64,000 nt of DNA, taken from contig CP021233.1 of NCBI GenBank assembly GCA_003999685.1, positions 434,001 through 498,000 on the forward strand, in the 5' to 3' direction. Of this stretch, positions 25,298 to 35,540 are shown in pieces (within the stretch, counting starts at the first letter, position 1; every line of letters starts with the position of its first letter). The translations under genes were made by a program, and so were the position numbers. Under the pieces are notes generated by a model, which was not told the origin of the DNA, did no database searches, and worked only from the letters and a program-made list of their open reading frames with translations. This DNA is from Taiwanofungus camphoratus. Taxonomy: Eukaryota > Basidiomycota > Agaricomycetes > Polyporales > Taiwanofungaceae.

Positions 25298-25672
25298 CGG
25301 GGGTTCTAAATAGGTTGGTCAGAAGCCTCAGGTATTGCCCGGATGCCGAGTGCTACGTACCTTTGGTGGCACGCCGACTTGAATAAATGCTAGCTGTCCA
25401 CAATGAACGAAAAATAGGATGTCCAAACACCGGTTCGAGTCGTCACAGTCGTTCGATACAGCGAGCTCGAGTAGAAAATGCGAGTGGGAAATGACAAGGC
25501 ATGCCGGGGCGACTCGGCTCACTTGCCGCGGCAGACTCGGAGATGTGACATTGAAGTCCTGACTACTCGCACCTGCCTCAGGCTGCTCAGCAGCTCTGGG
25601 TCGAGATAGCACTTGTACCACAAGAATTGTCTTCACACAAGGATTTGCAGCTGTTAAGCCTTACTCGAAGTT
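25298..25672. promoter_or_regulatory. Divergent intergenic region, AUR1 / methyltransferase copy 2
   Basis: 375 bp separate the start codons of AUR1 (minus) and methyltransferase copy 2 (plus), so both promoters lie here. No specific element is named. Short minus-strand ORFs in this stretch have no family resemblance. Confidence 0.5.
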
Positions 25673-26509
25673 ATGAAGTTATCCTCGTCACTCGGACTCT
25701 TGGCCGATCTACGCTATGCAATCCAGGCAGCTCTGATACCGACCATCTTGGCCATTTTTTACTCGCCTTTTCTTCTTTTTCGTCCCCGAGAGGTATCGCG
25801 TGTATTCATGTCTCATGTATGGACAGCCTTTGGGAACGGCGTAGATGAAGGTGGGCGTGCGGTCAAAGCAGGCCTTTTGCCAGCAAACGCTCGAGGTATC
25901 GTGCTGGACATTGGTGCAGGTGAGTCAGCCAAATCACTTGCGAGGATTTTAAGCCTTCCGCAACCGCTTGTAGGCCATGGTCACACTGTGAATTACCTGG
26001 ATCGCGAGAGGGTCACGAAGTACATTGCACTAGAGCCCAATTGTCTCATGCATGCCGAAATACGCAAGCTCGCGACCGCTGCAGGTTTCACCGAATCCTC
26101 CGGGACGCTGCTTATACTCCCATACGGCGCCGAAGATATCGCTTCTATCCTATCTGCTTTGGGTGAACACAATTCGGTGGACACGCCTGTCTTCATCCTA
26201 ACAATCTGTTCCATCCCTCACCCTGAAAAGTCACTCAAAGCTTTGGTTGACCTTGTCTTGAAACCTGGCGGGAAGCTATTGTTTTACGAGCATGTACTCA
26301 GCTCAAGGGACGACGTTGCATGGTGGCAGCGGTTCTGGACACCCTTGTGGAAGAGAGCGTTCGATGGATGTTGCTTAGACAGACAGACCGATGTCTGGCT
26401 GAGGAACTTGGGTGCGTGGAGTACAGAGGAGGTGTGGGGGAAGGAGGGAGAGAGTGAAGAGAGTTTGTTTTGGCACCGGGTGGGTCAATTTGTCAAAAGC
26501 AAGGTTTAG
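25673..26509 (+). CDS. METTL7-like SAM-dependent methyltransferase (copy 2)
   Basis: This is a close paralog of the gene at 17942-18783, with the same architecture. It has a hydrophobic N-terminal stretch (ALIPTILAIFYSPFLLFRP), motif I GIVLDIGAG, YIALEPNCLMHAEIRK, a LKPGGKLLFYEHVLSSRDDV block and the terminal block WWQRFWTPLWKRAFDGCCLDR. The intron after LDIGAG is 54 nt (GTGAGTCAGC to TTGTAG). It has no stop and is a multiple of three, so the whole gene is open even unspliced. By homology with copy 1 it should be removed, leaving about 261 residues. The two copies differ at many positions, so the duplication is not recent. Confidence 0.86.
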   Translation: MKLSSSLGLLADLRYAIQAALIPTILAIFYSPFLLFRPREVSRVFMSHVWTAFGNGVDEGGRAVKAGLLPANARGIVLDIGAGESAKSLARILSLPQPLVGHGHTVNYLDRERVTKYIALEPNCLMHAEIRKLATAAGFTESSGTLLILPYGAEDIASILSALGEHNSVDTPVFILTICSIPHPEKSLKALVDLVLKPGGKLLFYEHVLSSRDDVAWWQRFWTPLWKRAFDGCCLDRQTDVWLRNLGAWSTEEVWGKEGESEESLFWHRVGQFVKSKV

Positions 26510-27040
26510 GCTAGGTAGGTTATATCCAACACTTTGCATGGGCACCCCCTTTTTGGCGATACAAATATTGGAAGTGGTGGTCGCCTACGTATCAGGCTTT
26601 TGGGCCTGATCGTTTGAAGAGGAAACGCGGGGCATTGCACAGTAGGGTTCATGACATTTTCCCTCTTAGTCACCTCTTGCATCATGAGCATTGATTTTGA
26701 AGTGTCCCGAAGCTCTTAGTGAATGTTGCAGCCCATGTGACTAGCAACCCTACCAGAATGCTACGCACAGATAGTTGTGCCTAGAGCAGACCCTCATAAT
26801 TGAATTTCGATTGTTCAAGGTATAAACGGTGTATGATATGGTGAAAGCGGGTATACAATCTTGTCTCCTTCTCATTCTTCGATCAATCCGACAATGCCCT
26901 ATCCTGAAGCATCTAATAAACCATGTGCTTGGAAGCTAGGCGTGGCAAAACTTATTCATGTTTTTTCTCGCTTTGATGAAACCCTATAACTACGCAACTG
27001 CTGGCATCCTGGACGACAAATTACACAACGCAAAAACAAG
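26510..27040. other. Intergenic, no protein gene seen
   Basis: About 530 bp between methyltransferase copy 2 and the tRNA gene, probably 3' UTR and flank. No supported feature. Confidence 0.4.
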
Positions 27041-27145
27041 TGCTCGGAGTGAGGATCGAACTCACGACCTCAGGATTACGTATCCATTCTGGATACTCAC
27101 AGAGATGTATGAGACCTGCGCTCTAACCAACTGAGCCATCCAAGC
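27041..27145 (-). tRNA. tRNA-Met (CAT), elongator type, with intron
   Basis: The reverse complement folds as a tRNA. The acceptor stem GCTTGGA pairs with TCCGAGC. The D arm is GCTCAGTTGGTTAGAGC, and the anticodon loop CTCATA gives CAT. The variable loop AGGTC is followed by the T arm GTGAG-TTCGATC-CTCAC and discriminator A. Between positions 37 and 38 lies an intron of about 31 nt, which forms its own hairpin (GTATCC/GGATAC). The U31-U39 mismatch in the anticodon stem matches yeast elongator tRNA-Met, supporting elongator rather than initiator. Internal A and B boxes are intact. Confidence 0.88.
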
Positions 27146-27422
27146 TTGACGCAGAATATTTTCTGCTTTTAACTATAGCCAAGTTCTGTTCAGCCCAATG
27201 CACGAGGGGCACAGTAGCTTCAAATCACACCATTTGGATAGTATCTTTTCCGTATTCCGACGCAAGATGGTCTCGTTAGTCAGTTGAAGTGCAACCTCCC
27301 GTATGGCGTGTAACATATGTCAGATAGAATTGAACAAAGCAAATACATACTGTACACGGGTTCCACAAACCCCAGAGTCACCGCAATGAAGCATTCTCCA
27401 AGCATATCTCTCTTCCAGCATC

Positions 27423-28329
27423 TCAGCACCCGCATCCGCCAGAATTCTGCGTGTCTGCAGCATTCTGACTGTCGCCGAGATTGATGCTACCAGGCATCCC
27501 GCCATCCGCGCTCGTAGCAGTGGCGCCCATACCCATGCCCTTCTGGCCTATTGGCGCCCATAGTTCTGGCGTGTCGAGGATCTTCTCTACGACCTCCTGG
27601 AATGCCTCGCTAACCCCTACCGCTGTCTTCGCGGATGCCTCGATGAACAACGAGCTCATTCGTTCTGCGAAGCGCTGGCCCTCGGAGTACGTCACTTGGC
27701 GAGAGAATTCCTGAGCAGATAACGAGGCGGCGTACATAGCAGGAGGGACACAGTCATTGGCACAGGGATGGAGCATGCGGCGATCAGTACCGCTTGTAAT
27801 GCCTGTAGGAAGTTACGCACCTTGTCGACTTTGTTCCCGACTATGATCTTCACCACGGCCTTGGAGACGTACGTCTCAAGCTCAGAGTACCACCGGGGAA
27901 GCGCATCGAACGATTCCCGGTTTGCTACGTCGTAGACGAGGATAATGCCTTGTGCTCCTCGATAATATGAAGAAGTGATCGTCCGAAACCGCTCCTGTCC
28001 AGCTGTATCCTGTATTCCCAAGGAAATCAACGACTGTAAAGATTGCTCTGAACCTCAGACAAACTTACCCATATGCTCAGCTTGACTTTCTTGCCCTTGA
28101 CCTCCATCTTATGCACCTGTATAACATACACATTATCCGTCGGTCGACGCCTCTCAGTATTCAGGGGCAAGGTACTCACCCTGAAGTCTACACCGATCGT
28201 CGCGCTCGACTCGTCTTCTGGCAGCCATTGCTCGTCCGAGAACCTCAGGAGCAGACTGCTCTTCCCTACAGACGAGTTACCAATAAGCAGTAGCTTCACA
28301 TTGACGGGAGTCGATTTGTCTTGTGACAT
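27423..28329 (-). CDS. Rab18-like small GTPase
   Basis: This is a membrane-traffic GTPase; Rab18 in other eukaryotes acts at lipid droplets and the ER. The exons give [20 protein letters not shown] (P-loop), [11 protein letters not shown] (switch I), [19 protein letters not shown] (switch II) and VGNKVDK (base recognition). [20 protein letters not shown] and FIEASAK (G5) follow. The C-terminus ends GGCGC, a dual-cysteine CXC prenylation site. The LLLRF, ATIGVDF and [14 protein letters not shown] blocks fit Rab18 better than Rab1 or Rab8. At least four introns interrupt it. The insert before the tail is Gly/Ala/Ser-rich, the usual hypervariable region. It is convergent with nothing: the fungalysin upstream is on the same strand. 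Confidence 0.88.
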
Positions 28330-28674
28330 AGCTCAGCTGCTGTTAGGTACCTCAGTAACGAGTTGTGGTCAGATAGTTGTTAGTTGTTAGAATAGACAGA
28401 GCTCGACGCCCGTGATAAACGTGCCCCAGTAGAGGCGAATAGTCCATAACGCGCGTGTACAGTGACTTCATCTTGACTACGTAAATCCTTTGTGGCTATT
28501 GACTTCAGACTTGCCCACTGCCATATAGGACACTGGTTCCAGAATAATATGGTCTATGAACGCTAGCTGTGCATAGTACTAATACAAAGAATGTAGAAAT
28601 TATCTGAAATGTACAGACCACCGACAAGTGGCACCATCCTATGTCGTAAAGCATCCGTGCTATGCAGAATCTAC
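28330..28674. other. Intergenic: Rab18 promoter / fungalysin 3' flank
   Basis: 345 bp between two minus-strand genes. It should hold the Rab promoter and the protease 3' UTR. Nothing else supported. Confidence 0.45.
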
Positions 28675-31600
28675 TCATACACGCACAAAGTCGTCATCAG
28701 GCTCTCCGGGTATGGGGGGCTCCGTCGATTTGCACTTCGCGGGCACCGAGTAATCCTATAGGTGGACATGCGTGAGTTCTAGATCAACAACCAGACTACG
28801 GCGGATGAACCACGTACATCAGTCCTGACTCCTCCGCCCCATGGCGTGCGGCCGTCGACGCGCGCGTCCGGTCCTAGACCACGCTCGGCAAAGCCTACCC
28901 ACAGGTCGCAGTAATTCTCGCCACCGGTGAGGACATGGTCGGCCTGGATGATAGCGTCACGCGCGTCGAAGAACGAGGGGCGACACGGCTGTAGCTTCAT
29001 TCCGTTGAGGACAAGTCTGTTTGGAGACATGTCAGCGAGGGACTTAGATACCAACATTACCAGCAAGCACATACTGGACAACGAGCGAGTTCCCATGCTT
29101 GGGGACAAGTGGCTTCCGCTCGCCCAACTGCGTGTATTCTGCGGGACGGTAGAAGTCACCCTCAGGCACAGTGCCGTCAGGGAGAGGCGCAGGAGGGAAC
29201 AGGGTATCGACGAAACCATGCTTCGTAATCAGGCGCTGTGAGACGACCCAGAGAAGCTGTGCCCAGACTTCGCCAATGGCGTGGACACCCCAATATCCTG
29301 GCTTGTCCAGCGTCTTGTAGGTCGACGGGTTGGTCGTCTCGTTCTGCAATGCAAGATAAGGATAAGAATAGAAGGGAAAGAAGGCTGGATAAACGCACGA
29401 GAGAGTACATATAATTCCGGATGCCTGTTGGGCGGTTGGCAGCCCAGGCGCCCATGGCGTAATCGGAGTAGTTCTTGTTGCTCCGGATGGTGGTAGCGAG
29501 GAAGTCACCCCAGCCCTCACCCATCCCACCGGACTCACCCCACCCGAGACACCCTGAGTTCATGGGCCCACCCGTCAAACGCGTGCTCAAGCCGTGGCTC
29601 AGCTCGTGGATGACGATACCGGCCTCCAAGTCTCCGTCACGATACGGGTTGGCAGTGTTCCATAGGTACATTCTACAGCGCCCGTTCTGGCCATCAGGTG
29701 GTGTCATGAAGTTGGCTATCAAGACGTTGGTCAACAGTGGCCCTTACCCAGATATGACCATGATGCTCACCATTGTTGTACCCGCTGCCGTCCTGTGCAT
29801 TTGCAATAACGGCATCGTTCTCCTCACCACCGCGTCCATAGTTGTGCTGTTGGAAGTTACCTGCGACCTCGTCGAAACCATAGCTGATAATAAAATTATA
29901 AGCATCCCATCACTTCTTCAACAGCAATTGCCATTTACCGGTAGTAGAGATCGTGCACCATGTTCGCCGAGTAGAACAGCTGCGTGACCGTCGCGTTGAT
30001 GTACTTCTTCGCCTCGTCGAGCGAGTCCGTGCGGTCAGTGAGCTGCGGATCATAAGTGTAGTTGAATACCATCTCCGCACCCGCGTCTGGCCGGTAGTTC
30101 ACCATCCAGTCGTTCCGCCCTTCCCAGTTCTCGTGCGCAAACACATTGATTCCCCAAGTCGTCGTAGTGTTCACCCACCTGTGCCCATTCGCGGTCCACA
30201 CCTTGCCGCCCCGGGTGCCCGAAGCGGGGTCATTCTCGATCGGCATCGCGTGCCACCCGACGGGACTCGCCAACACATCAAAGTTCTCCTTCTCCATAGA
30301 CCGGTTGCCCACCGTCGGGTCGTTGATGCCCCATCCAAACACGTTGTACACACCGTACTTCGGCTCCACGGGCTCCTTAGGCACAGGTGCCACCGGCGCT
30401 GCCATCGGCGAGTCCGACGCCCAGTCGACGACAGACACAATCCGGTGCGGCGTCGACGTGCTGACCGCCGCCTCGTACCAGTTGTCCTGCATCTCCACCT
30501 CAAACTTCCACACCAGCTCCAGCGAGGTCGACTCGCCCTTCGGCACTTGCACGAACGAGACCTTCGCCTTCACCGCATTCACCGTGTCAGGCACGTTGTC
30601 CACCATTGCCGTGATCACGCCGTGACCGCCCACGAAATGCGTCTCCCACGACGCCGACATCTTCTCCAAGTACGCCTTCGGGTTCGCCATCATCTCCTGC
30701 GCCAGCCCCTCGTTCGGCGTCGCCGCGATCATGAACTGCAGCAGCGCACGCGACGGGTCTCCCAGCGAGTCCTCCTCCGTAGCAAAATCCGCATGTCGCA
30801 TCATCATGAACGGCGTCCCGACGTGCGCGCAGTTCCACTCAAACAACACCGGCAGCTCGCCCAGCGCCTGCTCCAGGTTCCCACCAGAGCGAGCACCGCC
30901 CCCCATCAGCACTTGCTCACTTTGGAATCCCGCTTCTTGTGCCAACTGCTCTGTCCGAGACTCCATTTCCTCCCACAAGCTGCCACAGTACTCTGTGTGA
31001 GCATCGGGCAGGCCTCGAGCGAGCCCGGAAACGAAGGGGTCCTGCTCGGATCCACGGTAGAACTGCGGGCAGAAAATCATGAGCAACGTATTTACAACGC
31101 AAATATATCATGATGGGGGAGAGAGTTGAATTCCCAAATTCTCCATCATTTGGAGTTAATCTTAACAGCCCTCAGATCGTACGACAGAAAGGGCACAAAG
31201 GAACCGATGGTGACACGCGTTCGAAGCTCCCCAGGAGGAAAGCTTCATGAAGTGCATCACCGCGAAAGAGCGTCCTCCACCAATCTTATCCGATTTTAAG
31301 ATAGGGTTGAGCGCATCCAACATTGTGTGCGCAGCTCTTCATGTGGGTGGAATACCACACGATACACATGCCGGCTCAGAGCGCTCCAATGCCACTCATG
31401 CTACCAAGACAACCTGGAATAGGACGGATGGTTGAGGTAGTTGTGGACCGGTACTTACGGAATCGCCATACGACAGCACGACGCCGTCCTTGACGTTAAC
31501 GTTGATATCACCGTCCGCGACCTCGATGCCGTGCATGAATTGGCGGACGTAGACATGCGTGACGCCAGTGTATTTGTCGGTGTACGAGTCCTTGCGAATG

Positions 31601-31869
31601 ACGAACGAGCTGGCGGGCGACGCCTCGCGCATGAGATCCTCGACGAACCGCTGCGCGACCTTGAGCGGGTCTTGGCTGGCGTTCACGAAGCCGGTCTCGG
31701 AGTAGATTGGACCTGTTCGGTAGACAGCATGGGGGTGAACGGGGCCGAATCCGAGTGTCTTGCGACGCCGGACTTGGTTGCTATCGTTGTGAGCAGAGTG
31801 CGCGAATGCACCCGCGAGGCCTAGAGCTGCGAGCGAGGCGACGAGTAAACGACGCATCCTCTGAGACAA
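28675..31869 (-). CDS. Fungalysin, secreted M36 zinc metalloprotease
   Basis: This is an extracellular elastinolytic protease made as a pre-pro-enzyme. The N-terminus [20 protein letters not shown] is a signal peptide (Met at 31869 or, better placed, 31857). The propeptide (FTP-like) follows: [20 protein letters not shown], then [12 protein letters not shown] joined to FYRG. The mature domain shows [32 protein letters not shown], the zinc site [17 protein letters not shown] (HExxH), and [13 protein letters not shown] supplying the third ligand Glu. The last exon ends [15 protein letters not shown] after a 60 nt intron, which sets the stop at 28675. The intron between SYGDS and FYRG is about 390 nt, very long for this genome (see findings). 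The 386-codon plus-strand frame over the pro/mature region is an antisense shadow. Confidence 0.9.
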
Positions 31870-32761
31870 AGCGAAGGATAATGAGTTGATTGAACAAGAG
31901 AACCTCCCGGGATGAGAGGTGGTGGTTGGGGAAAGACCAGTTGTTCCGTTTGCGCGGCTCTCTTATCGTCCGCGCCACGCGAGGCGATACTTCCTAATTT
32001 AGAATCCCGAGGAGAAGCGGGGCGGGCGTTGTGACTTGGTGGAAGATTTGTCTCCGAATATCATGCCCTCGTTGTGCTCATGATCACATTTGTTAAGTAA
32101 GTAAATTCAGAGGCTCCTCCGTGGTCCTGCTCAAAAAATATGCATATTTTATGAGAAGTCAAGTTGTTGTGCACCCGAACTCTTTCCGGGTGTCCCCATT
32201 TGATGTCACACGAGCTGGGGTTGCCATCTCCTCATTTCCTCGTGCAAAGTGCGTTGCAATCATTTCATAAGTTTAGGGTGTATACAGTACGTCTTCTTAC
32301 TGCGGTCGAGTCTAACTGGCCTCGGGAGCTGTTACATAAACATTGTTGTCCGGAATAGACTGCTTAGTATTACGCACCCCTATCGTGAGGACACTGGCTG
32401 TTAACGAAGCATCGAAACCTTATTCGGGATGCTTCATTCACTCGTGTCCTTACCTGATAGTAAGTAAGATATCCGAATTCCAAGTGTTGGGCGTGTTCTC
32501 GAATAAAAGGCTCGAGCCTGACGATTGCATTCAATCAGGACTGGGATATCTTTCACAGAGCTATCAAATTACAAATAGAATTTTGTACAAGATTGAATAT
32601 ACACATATATACAGGTACAGCAACACCGAGAACGCGAAACCAAGATCGTGTAAACGTCAACAGCAGACGGAGGTAATAACAATACTCAGAAGAACTGAAT
32701 TGTCCAAGGATGACCCGCCGATACTCGAGCGCATGTAGGAGCAAGGTGAACCTCCAGGTCC
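31870..32761. other. Intergenic with one hairpin
   Basis: About 890 bp upstream of the fungalysin and downstream of the next minus-strand gene. It contains a compound inverted repeat at 32388-32450, listed separately. Otherwise no gene or RNA is recognised. Confidence 0.45.
32388..32450. repeat. Compound inverted repeat (hairpin)
   Basis: AGGACAC (32388-32394) pairs with GTGTCCT (32444-32450), and inside it GAAGCATC (32406-32413) pairs with GATGCTTC (32428-32435). This would form a 63 nt hairpin with an internal loop. It may be a small foldback relic or an RNA structure in a 3' UTR. Confidence 0.45.
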
Positions 32762-35044
32762 TCAAGAAGTAGGTGCGCTGACAAACGAGCCCTGTACAGG
32801 AGGAAGCATAGCATCTTCCTTCTCAGTAGTCGTCTCCAATTCAACTTGTCCATTCACTCCTTGCGAGGTACCGGGTTTGTTTAGATACAGCCTCCATCCG
32901 GGCCTGCGCTCGTCAACCAACATCGAATATCCCTCCCTATCCGTGATTATTTGTTGGTACGAGTAATCGAGGGGCTTTGTGCGACCTTGTGCAGCCGGGG
33001 GATTGGAACTAGAACTAGAACTAGGATTGTGGGGCGGCGGTTCTTGGTTGGCCTGCATAGGCCCGAATACGTCAAAATTCTCGTCGATGAGGCGGCGGCG
33101 CTCGCGTGCACGACTGGCGCTGGAGACGGGCCCATCAGGCATATAAGACGTCTCGATGCCAGCCAAGTCGTATTCATCCAGACTGGGCGGGCCACGAAGC
33201 GGCTCAGAAGGAAGCCACCCACGTTCACACAAGAACTCGCCCAACACAGGCCATTCCCCCGCTTCGCGTCCAAGGTACGGGGGCAAAGACTGAGCACGCA
33301 GCCTGCCGCGCATGGGAGAATCGCCCGCCTGTGCTACGAGACTGTCCGGCTTTTTGCTGGCCACGTTGTCTTCTCCAGGCGCGAATAAAGGCCCAGGTCG
33401 CCCGAACTGGTAACTTTGCCTGCCATTCTCTCTCGTGCCGTGCTGAACGTCTTTCAAATTCAGGGGCTTCAAAACCTGTTGCAGGTGGGACCTGGCGCGC
33501 TTACATGCTCGTTGACGCTCCTCCTGTTCGCACTCATCTTCGTCCTCGTCATCGTCCTCGCGTTCCCGCTTGCGTGAAGGACCAGGTTTATCACTGGAAA
33601 GCGGAACAAATGGTCAATTCAATGAGAGATACATTAAGCAATGAATTGACGAACTCCGCATTGGTGTACAGGTCTTCGATGTTTCCATCCTCTGCGATAT
33701 TTTCTTTGTCTGCTTCGTCGGAGTCGAAATCGCTTTCATCCGACAGGTTCCCTGCACCCTCATCCAACAGCTTGAACAGGTGCTGAACAAACTTCGGACC
33801 TGCAACCTCTCGGATATGTTCTATGAGCGTCTGAGTCTCTCCCGTTTCTATTGCAAGCTCCCGCCGCGCAAGCACCAGTTCAGATGTGGTGCCATTGACC
33901 ATCTCTCGCGTTTCTGTTATGTACGTGCTAAGCACTCGGCGCTCATCTCGAAGCTGGCCCATCATTTTCTCCAGCCACTTAGGATCGTTGGGCTCAAGTG
34001 GCGGGACGACAGGGTACTCATACTGGATAAGGTTTTCCACGGCAAATTCATCCGGTTCTTGCGCCTCCGTCTCCAACACGTCTTCGCCTTCGTTGTCCTT
34101 GGCAAGTTTCCAGGTGATTTCGAAGGGGGGAGGCGAGGGAGAAGACGAAGGCGGAGCAGGTCGAGAAGGTGGAGGAGAGGAGGAGGCGTGATAAAACGAA
34201 TGATTTTCCTGTGATCGTTCCCATTCCTCTGGACTGCCAGACGAAGTGAATACTAGCTGGTCTTGATCCGCGAACTGGCCCCAAGAAGTGCCGATCAGTG
34301 GACCATCCCTCGTTGGAGAACTCGCAATAGCTGACGAAGCGTAACAGTAAATAGGAATTCGACTACGGCAAATAGTTCAATCCTACATTCTACCTCCTTT
34401 CCCTTTCCCTTTCCCTTATCCTTGCGGGGTGTAGGGGACTCCTCGCGCATGAATACTCCTGGTGGGATCGCGCTCGCAGTCGTGCCACCGACTGTTGTGT
34501 ATCGTCGAAGCTTTCGAGCGTTCGGCACGGGAGGTTCGGGTGGAGGGGAAGCGGGGGGCGTCTTCACGCCAGATGTATCGAAACCATAGTTCTGGAATGT
34601 GCGCGCCTTTCTGGCTATGTCCTCCTTGTGAGGGTTGAAGTCCCTGCGCTCCGTCTTCGCACTGATTTGGAAACCATCTCCAAGTTTGACGTTCTTATTC
34701 TGAATAAGTTCCGCTTCAGTGACCGCCGTTCGGAAACTGCGGTCCATATGAATCTTAGGCAACCTGTCACGACCTACAAAGAGAGCATCGAGCAGATCCT
34801 CTCTGCTGAGTTTCTCGTATCCTTGCACTTTATACATCTGTCAAGCGGAACGTTTGTAACCTGCTCGAGCGTATGATAGGAATAGAAGTGAGCTCACTTT
34901 CGCATAGCGTCGGACTTCATTGATTTCGGCTTTCTGGAGTGTCTTTCTGTCGACCATGTGTGGCGTGCGATTTGTGTTGGGCTTGCTTGCACCAGATGGT
35001 TTCGACGTCTTGTTTTGTCCGGCTGCACGGGAGAGTCTTGCCAT
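32762..35044 (-). CDS. Uncharacterised nuclear-type protein
   Basis: I recognise no family. The first exon is MARLSRAAGQNKTSKPSGAS and leads via KTLQKAEINEVRRYAK to MYKVQGYEKLSREDLLDALF. A basic and Pro-rich region (PPASPPPEPPVPNARKLRRY) precedes a run KGKGKGKE. A central conserved-looking part reads EFAVENLIQYEYPVVPPLEP, then WLEKMMGQLRDERRVLSTYI and a likely coiled coil through LARRELAIETGETQTLIEHI. An acidic stretch (SDESDFDSDEADKEN) and a basic cluster (SRKRERED) follow. A C-terminal third contains GEWPVLGEFLCERGWLPSEP and ends SFVSAPTS. The acidic/basic alternation and an NLS-like patch suggest nuclear location; this is inferred. Several introns are needed between 33480 and 34400 and their edges are approximate. 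Confidence 0.65.
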
Positions 35045-35540
35045 GGCGTTCTGTACAGCAAGAGTGTATTGTGTTCTATATCACGATGGTTGAAGGTCAA
35101 GGAAGATGTAGGTTGGAAAAAGGGGGTGACCATGTAGGTGGACGTTTATTTAAGGCAATCCACAAAGGTCCAAGCCACGGAGATCTGCCACAGTGGCCCA
35201 CTTGTTTGATGGCAGCTACGGTGATCGAGTGGCACCTTCGCTTGTATCCGCGCATTGTTCTTCGTGAAAGACAATACTTATCGGCCTGCACCAATCAGAA
35301 CAACAAGACTGTAAGCTGTAAGTACAACAAGATGAGTGAGACCGGCCCGAGTCGAACTTGGATGATCTTCGGAATGTGTGATAAGATAACGATCTGTGCA
35401 GATCGACTTGTTGCTATCCGTCTGCCTATGCAGTACCCAATAATGCCATAGACAAACGAGGAGACGTACAGATTACAATTAGCGGCAATATCTATGGTAT
35501 GCGTGCCAGAGAGAAACTAATACACGGCCATTTATTATCG
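35045..35540. other. Intergenic, no gene seen
   Basis: About 500 bp between two minus-strand genes. A tRNA-like B-box word at 35340-35400 was considered and rejected. No supported feature remains. Confidence 0.4.

Noticed and set aside
29953-31113. 386-codon plus-strand open frame, Arg/His rich
   Set aside because: It is exactly antisense to the fungalysin coding exon and its composition is that of a GC-rich shadow frame.
35335-35420. tRNA-like word on the minus strand with a B-box-like AAGTTCGACTC
   Set aside because: No 5' acceptor arm pairs with the putative 3' end and the anticodon arm does not fold; the T stem has a mismatch.
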